In this document: positions 63,934-64,000 of the stretch, piece after piece | Layout of the letters: each line of letters starts with the position of its first letter | Position numbering within the stretch: the first letter of the stretch is position 1 | NCBI GenBank assembly: GCA_963813355.1 | Contig: CAWEYS010000013.1 | Span: forward strand, 186,001 to 250,000 | DNA length: 64,000 bases | Direction of reading: 5' to 3' | Source: DATAGF01 sp963813355 | GTDB taxonomy: Bacteria; Actinomycetota; Thermoleophilia; Miltoncostaeales; Miltoncostaeaceae | Notes under the pieces: generated by a model | What the model saw: only the letters and a program-made list of their open reading frames with translations | The model's database searches: none | What the model was told of the DNA's origin: nothing | Program-made: the position numbers and the translations under genes

Positions 63934-64000
63934 TCAGGCGTGCGGGTCGGTGCTGAAGCTCGGGTAGCGGTCGGTCAGGATCATCCCGTACCCGTACGTC
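63934..64000 (-). CDS. C-terminal end of a DUF4389-like protein (partial)
   Basis: Only the last 21 codons are in the window. They read YGYGMILTDRYPSFSTDPHA before the stop. TDRYPxFS near the end is a feature of DUF4389 membrane proteins, so this is a tentative family call. The gene continues to the right, on the same strand as the ThDP enzyme, which begins 13 bases after this stop. Confidence 0.4.
   Translation of the reverse strand, partial: TYGYGMILTDRYPSFSTDPHA

Overview
The window is about 75% G+C, carries no RNA genes, and is densely packed with genes joined by four-base start/stop overlaps (ATGA or GTGA). Gene content and order point to a high-GC actinobacterium, probably class Thermoleophilia (Solirubrobacterales or Gaiellales). 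The order comEA, comEC, holA, rpsT (opposite strand), murJ, lepA, hemW, hrcA, dnaJ, prmA, rsmE, mtaB, HIT, phoH, ybeY, dgkA-PAP2, cdd, era is a conserved housekeeping block. A LexA-controlled dnaE2, a fused hisIE inside the trp cluster and frequent GTG starts fit the same group. The taxon is an inference; no rRNA is present to fix it.

Layout. 0-3.6 kb: an unknown protein and an acetyltransferase, divergent from leuS. 3.7-8.3 kb: comEA, then a block (ftsH, a methyltransferase, an NTF2-like protein and a luciferase-domain protein) that separates comEA from comEC. The last two genes lie behind a SoxR-like promoter. 8.3-27.9 kb: the housekeeping block for DNA uptake, translation, cell wall, heat shock and RNA modification, ending at era. 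27.9-28.4 kb: a decayed IS481-type transposase. 28.4-32 kb: an ABC-2 exporter with its NarL-type two-component pair. 32-34.7 kb: a metallo-hydrolase, an ArsR/SRPBCC pair and fpg. 34.7-41.8 kb: deoC, hisIE, trpE, trpG, trpD, trpC, an acidic protein, TlpA and CcmH. 41.8-46.5 kb: a DUF72 gene whose 3' end runs into gene-poor, rearranged DNA, then small accessory proteins and a flavin disulfide reductase. 46.5-56 kb: HD-GYP protein, secreted repeat protein, IscA-like protein, acyltransferase, serine beta-lactamase-like enzyme, a sulfotransferase/sulfatase pair, a small membrane protein, a DsbA-like protein, and a second ArsR/SRPBCC pair. 56-64 kb: clpP, an LLM-type oxidoreductase, dnaE2, a MaoC-like protein and a ThDP decarboxylase-like enzyme.

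Two genome-wide habits show clearly. First, about twenty genes have a TAnnnT -10 element ending only 5-9 bases before the start codon and no Shine-Dalgarno sequence, which predicts leaderless mRNAs; several divergent genes share one near-symmetric -10 core. Second, gaps of 52-55 bases inside operons are repeatedly filled exactly by 19-20 residue ORFs that overlap the upstream stop and the downstream start by a few bases, as if to relay ribosomes.

At least sixteen reading-frame breaks occur, including in the essential genes leuS and ftsH. Thirteen behave as one extra base. Most are probably sequence or assembly errors, and the affected genes are annotated here across the breaks.
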